Shown in pieces: positions 33,440 to 42,640 of a stretch of 64,000 nucleotides of DNA. Source of the DNA: [Ruminococcus] lactaris ATCC 29176 (GTDB lineage: Bacteria > Bacillota > Clostridia > Lachnospirales > Lachnospiraceae); the NCBI RefSeq assembly GCF_025152405.1, contig NZ_CP102292.1, positions 248,001 through 312,000 of the forward strand, given 5' to 3'. How positions within the stretch are numbered: position 1 is the stretch's first letter; the number at the start of each line of letters is the position of its first letter. Position numbers and translations under genes: made by a program. The notes beneath the pieces are model-generated. The model had not been told where the DNA came from, did not search any database, and saw nothing but the letters and a program-made list of their open reading frames with translations.

Positions 33440-34303
33440 ATGTTAGTATCAGCTACAGAAATGCTTCAGAAAGCAAAAGCAGGTCATTACGCAGTTGGCC
33501 AGTTCAACATCAACAACCTTGAGTGGACAAAGGCAATCCTGACAACAGCTCAGGAGCTTAACTCTCCGGTTATTCTTGGAGTATCAGAGGGTGCAGGAAA
33601 GTACATGACAGGTTATAAGACTGTTGTGGGAATGGTAAATGGAATGATGGAAGAACTTGGAATTACAGTTCCGGTTGCTCTTCATCTTGATCACGGCAGC
33701 TACGAAGGATGCCTGAAATGTGTAGAAGCAGGATTCTCATCCATCATGTTTGACGGATCTCATTATCCGATCGACGAGAACGTTGAGAAGACAAAAGAAC
33801 TTGTAAAGATCGCTCATGAGCATGGAATGTCTATCGAGGCTGAGGTAGGTTCCATCGGTGGAGAAGAAGACGGAGTCATCGGAAAAGGTGAGTGTGCTGA
33901 TCCAGAAGAGTGTAAGATGGTAGCTGATCTTGGAATTGACTTCCTTGCAGCAGGTATCGGTAACATCCACGGTAAATACCCGGCTAACTGGGAGGGATTA
34001 AGTTTTGAGACTCTGGATGCGATCCAGCAGCGTACAGGTATCATGCCGCTCGTACTTCACGGTGGTACAGGTATCCCGGACGATATGATCAAGAAAGCAA
34101 TTTCTCTTGGAGTTGCTAAGATTAATGTAAATACAGAGTGTCAGCTTTCATTTGCAGATGCTACACGTAAGTACATCGAGGCAGGAAAAGATCTTGAGGG
34201 CAAAGGATTTGACCCACGTAAACTTCTGAAGCCAGGTACAGATGCAATTATGGCTACAGTAAAAGAAAAAATGGAGTTATTCGGATCTGTCGGAAAAGCC
34301 TGA
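33440..34303 (+). CDS. fba: Class II fructose-bisphosphate aldolase
   Basis: The 287-residue protein is a zinc-dependent aldolase. The catalytic Asp and first zinc His are in VPVALHLDHGSYEG, other zinc ligands in IEAEVGSIGGEEDG and GIGNIHGKYP, and phosphate-binding and zinc residues in LVLHGGTGIPDDMIKKAI with INVNTECQLSFADATR. It splits fructose 1,6-bisphosphate into two triose phosphates. The start is taken as ATG 33440, nine bases after GGAGG; ATGs at 33416 and 33434 are in frame but badly spaced. Codon use looks like that of a highly expressed gene. It has its own promoter and a terminator downstream. Confidence 0.95.
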   Translation: MLVSATEMLQKAKAGHYAVGQFNINNLEWTKAILTTAQELNSPVILGVSEGAGKYMTGYKTVVGMVNGMMEELGITVPVALHLDHGSYEGCLKCVEAGFSSIMFDGSHYPIDENVEKTKELVKIAHEHGMSIEAEVGSIGGEEDGVIGKGECADPEECKMVADLGIDFLAAGIGNIHGKYPANWEGLSFETLDAIQQRTGIMPLVLHGGTGIPDDMIKKAISLGVAKINVNTECQLSFADATRKYIEAGKDLEGKGFDPRKLLKPGTDAIMATVKEKMELFGSVGKA

Positions 34304-34325
34304 GAAAAATTTTTCTAACTTTTAC

Positions 34326-34354
34326 TTGCGTTTTAGGAAAAGTTGAGTTATACT
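34326..34354 (+). promoter_or_regulatory. Promoter between fba and glnN
   Basis: TTGCGT (34326-34331), 17-bp spacer, TATACT (34349-34354). A terminator lies only about 20-50 bp downstream, before glnN. Confidence 0.6.
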
Positions 34355-34374
34355 GACTGACGTAGACAGAACAA

Positions 34375-34410
34375 GGGCGTTCCAATTTAAGATTGGAATG
34401 CCCTTTTTTA
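34375..34410 (+). terminator. Terminator in the glnN leader
   Basis: GGGCGTTCCAAT pairs with ATTGGAATGCCC, followed by seven T. It may end fba transcription, or end a short RNA from the promoter at 34326 as an attenuator for glnN. Confidence 0.85.
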
Positions 34411-34520
34411 TACATCAGGAAAGATTCTTTTGGTGATGTGTAAAATATGCAAAGCAGAAAGGGATTCTGTCATAGAGGAACCTGGATGCGACAAGAATCA
34501 ATGAAAAGGAAGGGATATGT

Positions 34521-36635
34521 ATGAGCACAGAAGTAATCAACGTAGCTGAAATCTTTGGAGAAAATGTATTTAATGATACAGTCATGCAGGAGCGTCTGCC
34601 AAAGAAAGTTTATAAGAACCTGAGAAAGACGATTGAAGAGGGAAAAGATCTTGACCTCGAAACAGCAGATGTAATTGCTCATGAGATGAAGGAATGGGCC
34701 ATTGAGAAAGGTGCTACTCATTATACTCACTGGTTCTTGCCGCTGACAGGAGTTACGGCAGAGAAGCATGATTCATTTGTTTCTGCACCACTTCCGAGTG
34801 GTAAAGTCCTGATGAGCTTCTCAGGAAAAGAATTGATCAAAGGAGAGCCGGATGCTTCATCCTTCCCGTCAGGAGGACTGAGAGCGACATTTGAAGCAAG
34901 AGGATATACAGCATGGGATTGTACTTCACCGGCATTCGTAAGACAGGACGCAGGCGGAGCTACACTTTGCATTCCGACAGCATTCTGCTCTTATACAGGA
35001 GAGGCACTGGATCAGAAGACACCGCTGCTTCGTTCCATGGAAGCAATTAATAAAGAAGCATTAAGACTGCTCCGTTTATTTGGAAACACAACATCTAAGA
35101 AAGTAACTCCTTCTGTTGGAGCTGAGCAGGAGTACTTCCTCGTAGATGCAGAGAAGTTTGAACAGAGAAAAGACCTGATCTATACAGGACGTACCCTTTT
35201 CGGTGCAATGCCTCCGAAGGGACAGGAACTGGATGATCATTACTTTGGAACGATCCGTCAGAGGATCGCATCTTTCATGAGAGATGTAAATATCCAGTTG
35301 TGGAAAGTCGGCGTTACAGCAAAGACACAGCATAATGAAGTTGCTCCGGCACAGCACGAGCTTGCTCCGATCTATTCCGAAGCAAATATTGCAGTAGATC
35401 AGAACCAGCTCACAATGCAGACGTTGAAGAGAGTTGCATGCCAGCATGGAATGAAGTGCCTGCTTCATGAGAAACCATTTGCAGGAGTAAACGGTTCCGG
35501 TAAGCATAATAACTGGTCCATTACAACAGACGATGGAATCAATCTTCTTGAGCCAGGTAAGACACCTCATGAAAATACACAGTTCCTTCTGGTACTTGCC
35601 TGCATTCTGAAGGCAGTGAATGTACATGCAGATCTGCTTAGAGAATCCGCAGCAGATCCGGGAAATGACCACAGACTTGGAGCAAATGAAGCACCACCGG
35701 CGATTATTTCCATCTTCCTTGGCGAGCAGCTTGAGGATGTGGTAGATCAGCTGATCAGCACAGGAGAGGCTACGCACAGCCTGAATGGAGGAAAGCTGGA
35801 TACAGGTGTCAGCACACTTCCGGAGCTTTCAAAAGATGCAACAGACAGAAACAGAACATCACCGTTCGCATTTACAGGAAATAAATTTGAGTTCCGTATG
35901 GTAGGATCAAGAGATTCCATCGCAAATCCGAACATTGTACTGAATACGATCGTTGCTGAAGCATTTGCAGATGCGTGTGATATTCTTGAGAAGGCAGATG
36001 ACTTTGATCTTGCAGTACATGACCTGATCAAAGAATATCTGACAGACAATCAGAGAATTATCTTCAACGGAAATGGATATTCTGATGAGTGGGTTGCAGA
36101 GGCTGAGAGAAGAGGACTTCCGAACATCAAGTCCATGGTAGAAGCGATTCCTGCAATTACAACAGATAAGTCCATCAAGCTGTTTGAGAGATTTAGTGTA
36201 TTTACAAAGGCAGAGCTTGAGTCCCGTGCAGAGATCCAGTATGAGGCATATGCAAAGGCAATTAATATCGAGGCGCGTACGATGATCGATATGGCAAGCA
36301 AGCAGTTCCTGCCTGCATTTATCAAATATACAAAGACACTGGCTGATACAGTTCTTGCTGTAAAAGAGGCAGGTGTGGATGCTGCAGTCCAGACTGAAGC
36401 ATTGAAGGAAGTAAGTGCTCTTATGGCTGAGACAAAGGCAGCACTGGATGTCCTTGTGAAAGTAACAGATGAGGCAGCAGCAAAAGAAGAGGGAGAAGTG
36501 CAGGCGAACTTCTATCATTCAGATGTTGTTCCGGCTATGGAAGCACTTCGTGCTCCGGTCGACAAGCTTGAGATGATCGTTGACAAAGAGGCTTGGCCAA
36601 TGCCATCTTACGGAGACCTGATCTTCGAGGTATAA
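34521..36635 (+). CDS. glnN: Glutamine synthetase, type III
   Basis: The 704-residue protein is of GSIII length, far longer than GSI (about 450). An early conserved segment reads [21 protein letters not shown], then the catalytic core has [33 protein letters not shown] (Glu/His metal ligands), [15 protein letters not shown], and [19 protein letters not shown] near the glutamate site. It makes glutamine from glutamate, ammonia and ATP in a dodecamer. It is monocistronic, 217 bp after fba, with a promoter-terminator pair in its leader that suggests attenuation. No glutamine riboswitch motif is visible. Confidence 0.95.
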   Translation: MSTEVINVAEIFGENVFNDTVMQERLPKKVYKNLRKTIEEGKDLDLETADVIAHEMKEWAIEKGATHYTHWFLPLTGVTAEKHDSFVSAPLPSGKVLMSFSGKELIKGEPDASSFPSGGLRATFEARGYTAWDCTSPAFVRQDAGGATLCIPTAFCSYTGEALDQKTPLLRSMEAINKEALRLLRLFGNTTSKKVTPSVGAEQEYFLVDAEKFEQRKDLIYTGRTLFGAMPPKGQELDDHYFGTIRQRIASFMRDVNIQLWKVGVTAKTQHNEVAPAQHELAPIYSEANIAVDQNQLTMQTLKRVACQHGMKCLLHEKPFAGVNGSGKHNNWSITTDDGINLLEPGKTPHENTQFLLVLACILKAVNVHADLLRESAADPGNDHRLGANEAPPAIISIFLGEQLEDVVDQLISTGEATHSLNGGKLDTGVSTLPELSKDATDRNRTSPFAFTGNKFEFRMVGSRDSIANPNIVLNTIVAEAFADACDILEKADDFDLAVHDLIKEYLTDNQRIIFNGNGYSDEWVAEAERRGLPNIKSMVEAIPAITTDKSIKLFERFSVFTKAELESRAEIQYEAYAKAINIEARTMIDMASKQFLPAFIKYTKTLADTVLAVKEAGVDAAVQTEALKEVSALMAETKAALDVLVKVTDEAAAKEEGEVQANFYHSDVVPAMEALRAPVDKLEMIVDKEAWPMPSYGDLIFEV

Positions 36636-36660
36636 TATTCATAAAAGTTTTACTTATTAT

Positions 36661-36706
36661 AAAAAGTTACTGTTCGGATGAAACGTCCGGGCAGTGACTT
36701 TTTTTA
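36661..36706 (+). terminator. Terminator of glnN
   Basis: AAAAAGTTACTG pairs with CAGTGACTTTTT, with an internal CGGA-rich hairpin and a T-run. Confidence 0.85.
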
Positions 36707-36758
36707 TTTTTATAGTATAATGAAAAAGAAATATAAAAAGAAAGTGTGGAGAATAAAA

Positions 36759-38462
36759 ATGCAGTCAGCAGCAGAATTGAAAAGTTTACTGAACCGGATC
36801 GACCATAAAGGCTATCCGGCTTATAAAGATACAAAAGGAATCTATCAGTTTCAGGGATATGAATTGTCTATTGACCATGTGCAGGGTGATCCATTTGCGT
36901 CACCGTCAAAGGTAAGTGTCCGTGTGCGGGGAAGACAGGCAGCATTTCCGAAAGAATTGTATAAAGAAAGACATCAGAGAGTTGCGTTGCAGGATGAACT
37001 GACGCGGCAGTTTGGAAGAAGGGCAGAACGCTTTGCATTTAAGGCAAAAGGATCGGGAAAAAGTGGCCTGATTTCAGTAAGCCGGTGTGGACAGGAAGTG
37101 CTGGAACGGACAGCGTGCCGGATTGATGAAAGGACGGGAGATGTGACGCTGAGAATGGAGATTGGATTTCCTGCAAATGGAAGAACGATCAATGCAAGAG
37201 AACTGGAAAAGATCCTGTTTGAATTTGTACCGGAATGTGTCAGATATTCACTTTTTTATAAAAATATGAATGAAGGAAAGCTCAGAGAGATCATTGACCT
37301 GGCGGAAGACCAGCATTATATAAGAGAAATGTTATCGGAGCTGGGACTCTGTGCCTTTGTGGCAAATGGAAGTATTCTTCCAAGAGAGTCGGGAATTTCA
37401 GCAAAACCGATGCGTGGCGGGGTGAAATTTATTTCTTCGAAGGAGCAGGAAGTGACTTTGGAATTACCGCATAAGGGAAAGCTTACAGGAATGGGGATTA
37501 AAAAAGGAATTACCCTGATCGTTGGCGGAGGCTATCATGGAAAGTCGACACTTTTGAAAGCGTTGGAACTGGGAGTGTATGACCATATTGCCGGTGATGG
37601 ACGGGAGTATGTGATTACGGATGCATCTGCATTGAAATTACGTGCAGAAGATGGAAGAAGTATCCAAAAGACAGATATTTCCATGTTTATCAATGATCTT
37701 CCAAATGGAAAGGATACGGTCGGCTTCTGCACAGAAGATGCAAGTGGAAGTACTTCACAGGCGGCAAATGTGGTAGAGGGAATTGAAGCGGGAACAAAAC
37801 TTCTTCTGATCGATGAGGATACAAGTGCTACGAATTTCATGATCCGTGATGAACTGATGCAGCGGGTGATTCACCGGGAAATGGAGCCGATCACTCCGTT
37901 TATTGAACGCATCCGGGAGTTGTATGAAGAATACGATATTTCTACGGTGATCGTGGCGGGCAGTTCGGGAGCTTATTTCCATATAGCGGACAGCGTGATT
38001 CAGATGGACCGGTATATGCCGAAAGACATTACAGCTTTTGCAAAGAAAGAAGCAGAGACATTTCCGGCGATCAGTGTACCGGAAGTGGCTGCAAAGCGAC
38101 CGGATTTCAGAAGATGTCCGACAGCAAACCGGGAATTAAAAAGCGGAGACCGTGTGAAAATGAAAGTGATGGGATGCGAGGCGGTGTCCATCAACCGGGA
38201 CACGATCGATCTTCGCTATGTAGAACAATTGACAGACAGCGAGCAGCTTACTACACTTGGGTATTGTATCCGTTATGCACAGAAGCAGATCATAGATGGA
38301 AAAAAGACGCTGCAAGAGATTGTCGGGGAACTGGAAAAGACACTGGACAAAGGCGGGCTGGAGGCTCTGAGTGGAAGTGGTTCAAGTGTGCCATGTATGG
38401 CAATGCCGAGGAGACAGGAGATTTTCGCCTGCTTTAACCGGTACAGAGGGCTGAAACTGTAG
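36759..38462 (+). CDS. ABC-ATPase domain protein (PF09818-type predicted ATPase)
   Basis: The 567-residue protein has a large N-terminal region (1-240, with FEFVPECVRYSLFY) and a nucleotide-binding part with Walker A GGGYHGKSTLLKALELG, a signature-like SGSTSQAANVVEGIE and Walker B KLLLIDEDTSATNFMIRD. Further on come STVIVAGSSGAYFHIADSVIQM and a C-terminal domain ending SALSGSG-like then MAMPRRQEIFACFNRYR. Members are widespread in Firmicutes without a known role. No transmembrane segments. ATG at 36759 follows GTGGAG; a longer frame runs back into the glnN terminator and is rejected. Maf follows in the same direction. Confidence 0.85.
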   Translation: MQSAAELKSLLNRIDHKGYPAYKDTKGIYQFQGYELSIDHVQGDPFASPSKVSVRVRGRQAAFPKELYKERHQRVALQDELTRQFGRRAERFAFKAKGSGKSGLISVSRCGQEVLERTACRIDERTGDVTLRMEIGFPANGRTINARELEKILFEFVPECVRYSLFYKNMNEGKLREIIDLAEDQHYIREMLSELGLCAFVANGSILPRESGISAKPMRGGVKFISSKEQEVTLELPHKGKLTGMGIKKGITLIVGGGYHGKSTLLKALELGVYDHIAGDGREYVITDASALKLRAEDGRSIQKTDISMFINDLPNGKDTVGFCTEDASGSTSQAANVVEGIEAGTKLLLIDEDTSATNFMIRDELMQRVIHREMEPITPFIERIRELYEEYDISTVIVAGSSGAYFHIADSVIQMDRYMPKDITAFAKKEAETFPAISVPEVAAKRPDFRRCPTANRELKSGDRVKMKVMGCEAVSINRDTIDLRYVEQLTDSEQLTTLGYCIRYAQKQIIDGKKTLQEIVGELEKTLDKGGLEALSGSGSSVPCMAMPRRQEIFACFNRYRGLKL

Positions 38463-38498
38463 AATAGAATTGGAAGATAATGGAAAAGGAGAGAAAGC

Positions 38499-39101
38499 AT
38501 GGCAAAAAAAGTAATCCTTGCCTCCGGCTCGCCGAGAAGAAAAGAACTTTTAGAGCAGGTCGGAGTGGAGTTTGAGCAGAGAGTAAGCGGAAAAGAAGAA
38601 CGGTATACAGCGACAGAACCAAAAGAGATTGTGAAGGAACTGGCACTGATGAAAGCCGAAAATGTTGCGTCAGATATAGAAGCAGAGAAAGGACTTCTGA
38701 TAGATACAGTCGTGATCGGTGCAGATACGATCGTAGTTTTGGACGGGCAGATTCTTGGAAAGCCAAGGAATGAAGAACATGCATTTGAAATGCTTCAGAA
38801 TCTCCAGGGAAGAAGCCATGAAGTTTATACAGGTGTGGCATTTCTTTCTTATAATAAAGAAGGAAAAAAAGAGGTAATCTCTCATGCAGTTGAGACGAAA
38901 GTTCATGTGCATGAAATGAGCGAAAAGGAAATCCGCGAATATGTTGCAACAAAAGACCCGATGGATAAGGCGGGCGGATACGGAATCCAGGGAGTGTTCG
39001 CTGCTTATATCGACGGGATCGAGGGAGACTATTATAACGTAGTGGGACTTCCGGTGTCGTATGTGTATCAGCAGTTGAAGGAGATATGTTTGATGTGCTA
39101 A
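38499..39101 (+). CDS. maf: Maf-family nucleotide pyrophosphatase
   Basis: The 200-residue protein starts ILASGSPRRKELLEQ and has ADTIVVLDGQILGKP (catalytic Asp), the conserved LQGRSHEVYTGVAFL, and MDKAGGYGIQGVFAAYIDGIEGDYYNVVGLP. It hydrolyses non-canonical or TTP/UTP-type nucleotides and in Bacillus Maf also affects septum formation. The ATG follows AAAGGAGAG. It is 36 bp after the ATPase gene and probably co-transcribed with it. Confidence 0.92.
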   Translation: MAKKVILASGSPRRKELLEQVGVEFEQRVSGKEERYTATEPKEIVKELALMKAENVASDIEAEKGLLIDTVVIGADTIVVLDGQILGKPRNEEHAFEMLQNLQGRSHEVYTGVAFLSYNKEGKKEVISHAVETKVHVHEMSEKEIREYVATKDPMDKAGGYGIQGVFAAYIDGIEGDYYNVVGLPVSYVYQQLKEICLMC

Positions 39102-39288
39102 CGAAAGCATGGTTATAAGTATGCTTATTTATTTTGAAGTTGAAAAAGAGCGAAAACAATTTGAAATCAGATAAAATATCTGTTTATATTGAAAAAATTA
39201 TTATTATTGTATAATAAAAACATAAGGCGTGCGTCACATAGAAAAAAGTAACTGATATTGTAATATGCTTTATGAAAGGAGCAAGTTT

Positions 39289-39324
39289 ATGAAGTGTAAA
39301 TTTTTTACAGCTTTCTTTTATTAA
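39289..39324 (+). CDS. Candidate 11-residue leader peptide
   Basis: GAAAGGAG followed by ATG at 39289 gives MKCKFFTAFFY and a stop, ending about 20 bp before the VanZ-like gene, just ahead of that gene's own GGAGG site. The ribosome site is good, so translation is likely, but no attenuator hairpin is visible. It may be a chance ORF or couple translation to the downstream gene. Confidence 0.35.
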   Translation: MKCKFFTAFFY

Positions 39325-39344
39325 AATTTCCGGAGGCATAATAG

Positions 39345-39956
39345 ATGATTTATTATTTTGACAGCGTTTATGTCATAGGCGGTTTAGCATTACTTTTTCT
39401 TATACTACTGGCTTTTTTGAAATTTATGAAAAGAAAAAGCAATATGTATTTATTATGCTTTTCTGTTATGTACATATACTTATGTGTTGTCCTTGATTTA
39501 ACGCAATTCCCAATTTATGCATCGGAAGGAATGAAAGCAGCAATGGGTGGACAAAATGTTTGGAGAGAAATGAATTTGATTCCACTAAAGACGATAGTGA
39601 CAGATTTTTCAATGGAGAGCGTTCTGAATATTATAGTGACAATTCCATTGGGATTTGGGTTATCGTTTCTGATGAGATGCTCTTGGCGACAAATTATGCT
39701 GAGTGGATTACTGGTGGGTGGATGTGCAGAGGCAGGGCAATTATTGACTGCGTTATGGGTTGGATTTACTTTCAGACATGTGAATATAGACGATATTCTT
39801 TTGAATATTATAGGAGTATTGTTAGGATATGGGGTATTTAAAATATTCCGTAATGTATTTCAGTGGGGATACAAAAAGTTAGAAACGAACTCAAATGCTT
39901 TTTTGTCCTATATTAAATGTGTGTGCGATGACAATTCTGATGCATTGTTAAAGTGA
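39345..39956 (+). CDS. VanZ-like membrane protein
   Basis: The 203-residue protein has about four to five hydrophobic helices (residues 8-26, 34-53, 80-110, 120-140, 150-165) and the VanZ-like signature LNIIVTIPLGFGLSFL...GGCAEAGQLLTALW...VNIDDILLNIIGVLLGYG. VanZ from Tn1546 gives low-level teicoplanin resistance; most chromosomal homologues have no tested role. ATG follows CCGGAGG. It has a weak upstream TATAAT box (about 39220) and is preceded by a possible leader peptide. It seems to be a single-gene transcript ended by the hairpin at 39998. Confidence 0.85.
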   Translation: MIYYFDSVYVIGGLALLFLILLAFLKFMKRKSNMYLLCFSVMYIYLCVVLDLTQFPIYASEGMKAAMGGQNVWREMNLIPLKTIVTDFSMESVLNIIVTIPLGFGLSFLMRCSWRQIMLSGLLVGGCAEAGQLLTALWVGFTFRHVNIDDILLNIIGVLLGYGVFKIFRNVFQWGYKKLETNSNAFLSYIKCVCDDNSDALLK

Positions 39957-39997
39957 TATATGAAAAATGCAGAGGGAAAAGATTTAAGATAAAGGGG

Positions 39998-40034
39998 AAA
40001 ACATCCTGGCAGTTTTGACTGTCGGGATGTTTTG
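39998..40034. terminator. Intrinsic terminator after the VanZ-like gene
   Basis: AAAACATCCTGGCAGT pairs with ACTGTCGGGATGTTTT around a TTTG loop. Confidence 0.85.
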
Positions 40035-40161
40035 TTATGAAATCGGATGATCGGTTGATAAAAGGTTGAATAATTCTCATTTTATCCCCTTCGAATTCGA
40101 GGGGGAAATGGGGAAGGAGAAAATACATTAACAATTTCACCCAAGATCAGGAGACAGGAAT

Positions 40162-40734
40162 TTATACACAATTCCACAATTTTTCCCCATTCTCTTTCAG
40201 CCATTTTTCCTGGACTTTGTAATCCGGCAGAACGGACGCAACTACATTATAAAAAGCTCTGGAGTGGTTCATTTCTTTCCGATGAGCCAGCTCATGAACG
40301 ACAATATAATCAACCACTTCTTCGGGAGCGAAGATCAGACGCCAGTTAAAGTTAAGGTTTCCCTTGCTGCTGCAGCTTCCCCAGCGGGTCTTCTGCTCCC
40401 GGATAGAGATCCGGCCGTAAGTAACGCCCATAAGTCTTGCGTAGTAAGCAGCCTTTTGCGTAAAAATAGAACGGGCAGTCTCAATATACCGTCTGCGTTG
40501 TGCATCTGAGAGCGTGGGGCGGTCTTTTTTTAGTTGTACCTGTTTTTCGTAACGCTGCTTATTTTCGGCAGAATGTTTTACGATCCAGTCAGCTTTCTGA
40601 TGGATGAAAGAATTGATAAAGGAACGGGGACAACCATAGGGAGCACGCACGATGACCTGTCCGTCAGGACGGATCTGAATTGCAACGGATTTCCGCTTAC
40701 TGTAGATAATTTCGTAAGAAATGGGAAAACTCAT
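40162..40734 (-). CDS. YgjP/SprT-like (DUF45) zinc metallopeptidase
   Basis: The 190-residue protein has the N-terminal pattern YEIIYSKRKSVAIQIRPDGQVIVRAP and the zinc-peptidase motif in VDYIVVHELAHRKEMNHSRAFYNVVASVLPDY: HELAH with a downstream His as third ligand. KTRWGSCSSKGNLNFNWRLIFAP precedes it, as in the DUF45/YgjP (M48-like) family. The substrate is unknown. ATG at 40734 follows CCGGAGG. The gene stands alone. Confidence 0.9.
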   Translation of the reverse strand: MSFPISYEIIYSKRKSVAIQIRPDGQVIVRAPYGCPRSFINSFIHQKADWIVKHSAENKQRYEKQVQLKKDRPTLSDAQRRRYIETARSIFTQKAAYYARLMGVTYGRISIREQKTRWGSCSSKGNLNFNWRLIFAPEEVVDYIVVHELAHRKEMNHSRAFYNVVASVLPDYKVQEKWLKENGEKLWNCV

Positions 40735-41056
40735 ACTTATTGTACCTCCGGTCTGTAATGATTAGGTCTGCATTTATTATAACTCAAAAGACAGAGATGA
40801 AAAATGAGAAAAATTTATTGTTTCTATACAAAGGATACAAATAAGCGAAATTGTTCCTATAGGAAGAACTACAAAAGTAGAGAAATTAAAGTGCGGAAAA
40901 TTGTATAAATTGTTTGTGAAAAAATACAATCGTTATTTATTTAACGAAAACCACCTGAAAAAGCGATAAAAAATGGACAGAACGTAGAATAAAAAAAGAG
41001 CAAATTGAAGTAAAAATAGAGTGGTCTCGGTATTTTTCTGCGAGGTTTGTAAAATG
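40735..41056. other. Intergenic region before the ATP synthase operon
   Basis: About 320 bp of A+T-rich DNA. I see no gene, no strong hairpin and no known RNA motif; it probably holds upstream control elements of the atp promoter. Confidence 0.5.
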
Positions 41057-41085
41057 TTGACAAAAGAATTTTTCGGGAGTACTAT
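41057..41085 (+). promoter_or_regulatory. Promoter of the atp operon
   Basis: A consensus TTGACA (41057-41062), 17-bp spacer, TACTAT (41080-41085). The strong AAAGGAGGGA ribosome site starts at 41103. Confidence 0.8.
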
Positions 41086-41117
41086 TCCATTAAATAAGAA
41101 GAAAAGGAGGGAGCAAT

Positions 41118-41801
41118 ACGGGAAATCTGGCAGACACTTTGATGGAAGAACTGAACTGTGAAACGGTGTTCACTCTTCCGATAGTAGGTGGGATTTCAGA
41201 ATCAGTTGTTGTTACCTGGATTATTATGGCGGTGCTTGTTCTTGCATCGATCATCCTGGTAAGAAACCTGAAAGTAGAAAATCCCGGAAAGGTGCAGCTT
41301 GCTCTGGAGGCCGGTATCGGCTGGGCAGAGGATTTCTTTGAGGGAATTTTAGGAAAAGAGAACAAGGGATATATACCGTATCTGATCACGGTACTTCTTT
41401 ATCTGGCTTGTTCTAATACGCTTGCACCGTTATTTGGCTTTAAGCCGCCGACGAAAGATCTGAACGTAACGGCAGCACTTGCGATCATGAGTATGTGCCT
41501 GATCGAGTTTTCGGGCATTAAGAAGAATGGAATGAAGCACTGGGTAAAACACTTTGCTGAGCCTATTCCGATCGTAGCACCGATTATGATTTTGGAGATC
41601 GTCATCCGGCCATTGTCGCTTTGTATGCGATTATTTGGAAATATGCTGGCAGGATTTGTGGTAATGGAGCTTCTGAAAGCTGTAGTTCCACTGATTGTAC
41701 CGATTCCGGTCAGTTTTTATTTCGATATTTTCGATGGCCTTCTTCAGGCGTACGTATTTGTATTCCTGACATCTTTATTCATGATGGAAGAGATGGAGTA
41801 A
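41118..41801 (+). CDS. atpB: F-type ATP synthase subunit a
   Basis: The protein has five to six membrane helices and the family core IEFSGIKKNGMKHW, LEIVIRPLSLCMRLFGNMLAG (essential Arg in the proton half-channel) and a C-terminal LQAYVFVFLTSLFM. It forms the ion channel with the c-ring. The start is a puzzle. The only strong ribosome site (AAAGGAGGGA) lies seven bases before an ACG codon at 41118, from which the frame reads TGNLADTLMEELNCE; the first ATG (41142) and a TTG (41139) are about 30 bases beyond it. I give 41118 as the likely start and 41142 as the conservative alternative. Confidence 0.9.
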   Translation, partial: TGNLADTLMEELNCETVFTLPIVGGISESVVVTWIIMAVLVLASIILVRNLKVENPGKVQLALEAGIGWAEDFFEGILGKENKGYIPYLITVLLYLACSNTLAPLFGFKPPTKDLNVTAALAIMSMCLIEFSGIKKNGMKHWVKHFAEPIPIVAPIMILEIVIRPLSLCMRLFGNMLAGFVVMELLKAVVPLIVPIPVSFYFDIFDGLLQAYVFVFLTSLFMMEEME

Positions 41802-41881
41802 ATGTGATCCGCCTGGAGTATCAGACGGGGAAAATCCGGATCACGTGAACAATTTTTAATTAAGAAAAGGAGATTAAGATT

Positions 41882-42106
41882 ATGTCAACACTTATTGCTA
41901 TTGGAGCAGCTATTGCAGTATTTACAGGTATTGGAGCAGGTATTGGTATCGGACATGCTACAGGAAAGGCTGTAGAAGCGATCGCAAGACAGCCGGAAGC
42001 AGAAGGAAAGATCAGTAAGAACCTGATCCTTGGATGTGCACTTGCAGAGGCAACAGCTATTTACGGTTTCATCATCGGTATCCTGATCATCTTCTTCCTG
42101 AAATAA
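41882..42106 (+). CDS. atpE: F-type ATP synthase subunit c
   Basis: The 74-residue protein has two membrane helices joined by the polar loop ARQPEAEGK. The ion-binding Glu sits in the second helix, CALAEATAIYGF. The residues of the sodium-binding signature are mostly absent (Ile in place of the helix-1 Gln and Ala instead of Ser after the Glu), so proton coupling is more likely. The GGAGATTAAGATT ribosome region is close to the ATG. Confidence 0.95.
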   Translation: MSTLIAIGAAIAVFTGIGAGIGIGHATGKAVEAIARQPEAEGKISKNLILGCALAEATAIYGFIIGILIIFFLK

Positions 42107-42154
42107 GAGCAGAAAAGAGATGGAGGCAGATAACAGGAAAGGCAGGTGTAAAAG

Positions 42155-42640
42155 GTGCTTTCAATAAATATGGGACTTGTTTGGACCATTATCAACCTTA
42201 TTGTTCTCTTTCTTCTGTTGAGACATTTCCTGATCAATCCGGTAAGTAATATCATGGAGCAGCGTAGAAAGCTGATCGCAGATGGTCTTCAGAACGCACA
42301 GGATACGCAGGACGAAGCGAACCGGTTAAAAGCGGAATATGAGGAAGCACTGAGCGGAGCAAAGAAAGAATCCGCAGAGATTGTTGACAAAGCACGGATC
42401 GATGCCAGGGCAGAGTATGACCGCATTGTTGGTGAAGCCGGAGCGAAGGCGGGCAATATCATTGAGAATGCAAAAGAAAATGTGCGTATCGAGCGTGAAC
42501 AAACAATGAAAGAGCTTCAGTCCCAGATCGCAGGACTTGCGATCGCTTCCGCAGAGAAGATCGTGGGTGACAAAGAGCAGAACATTTATGACCAGTTTTT
42601 GGGAGAAGTAGGTGGGACAGATGAAGATACAGACAAGTAA
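42155..42640 (+). CDS. atpF: F-type ATP synthase subunit b
   Basis: The 161-residue protein has one N-terminal membrane helix (LVWTIINLIVLFLLLRHFLI), then a long charged coiled-coil (about residues 30-150; EQRRKLIADGLQNAQDTQDEANRLKAEYEEA) that forms the peripheral stalk. The apparent start is GTG at 42155; ATG at 42170 is possible but would trim the helix start. Its end overlaps the atpH start. Confidence 0.93.
   Translation: MLSINMGLVWTIINLIVLFLLLRHFLINPVSNIMEQRRKLIADGLQNAQDTQDEANRLKAEYEEALSGAKKESAEIVDKARIDARAEYDRIVGEAGAKAGNIIENAKENVRIEREQTMKELQSQIAGLAIASAEKIVGDKEQNIYDQFLGEVGGTDEDTDK

Noticed and set aside
39345-39956. Glycopeptide resistance cluster with the VanY-like gene at 49305
   Set aside because: The two genes are 9 kb apart and no vanHAX or VanRS genes are present; both families are common in susceptible Clostridia.
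41882-42106. Sodium-type ATP synthase c subunit
   Set aside because: Key Gln and Ser of the sodium site are replaced by Ile and Ala; proton coupling is more likely.
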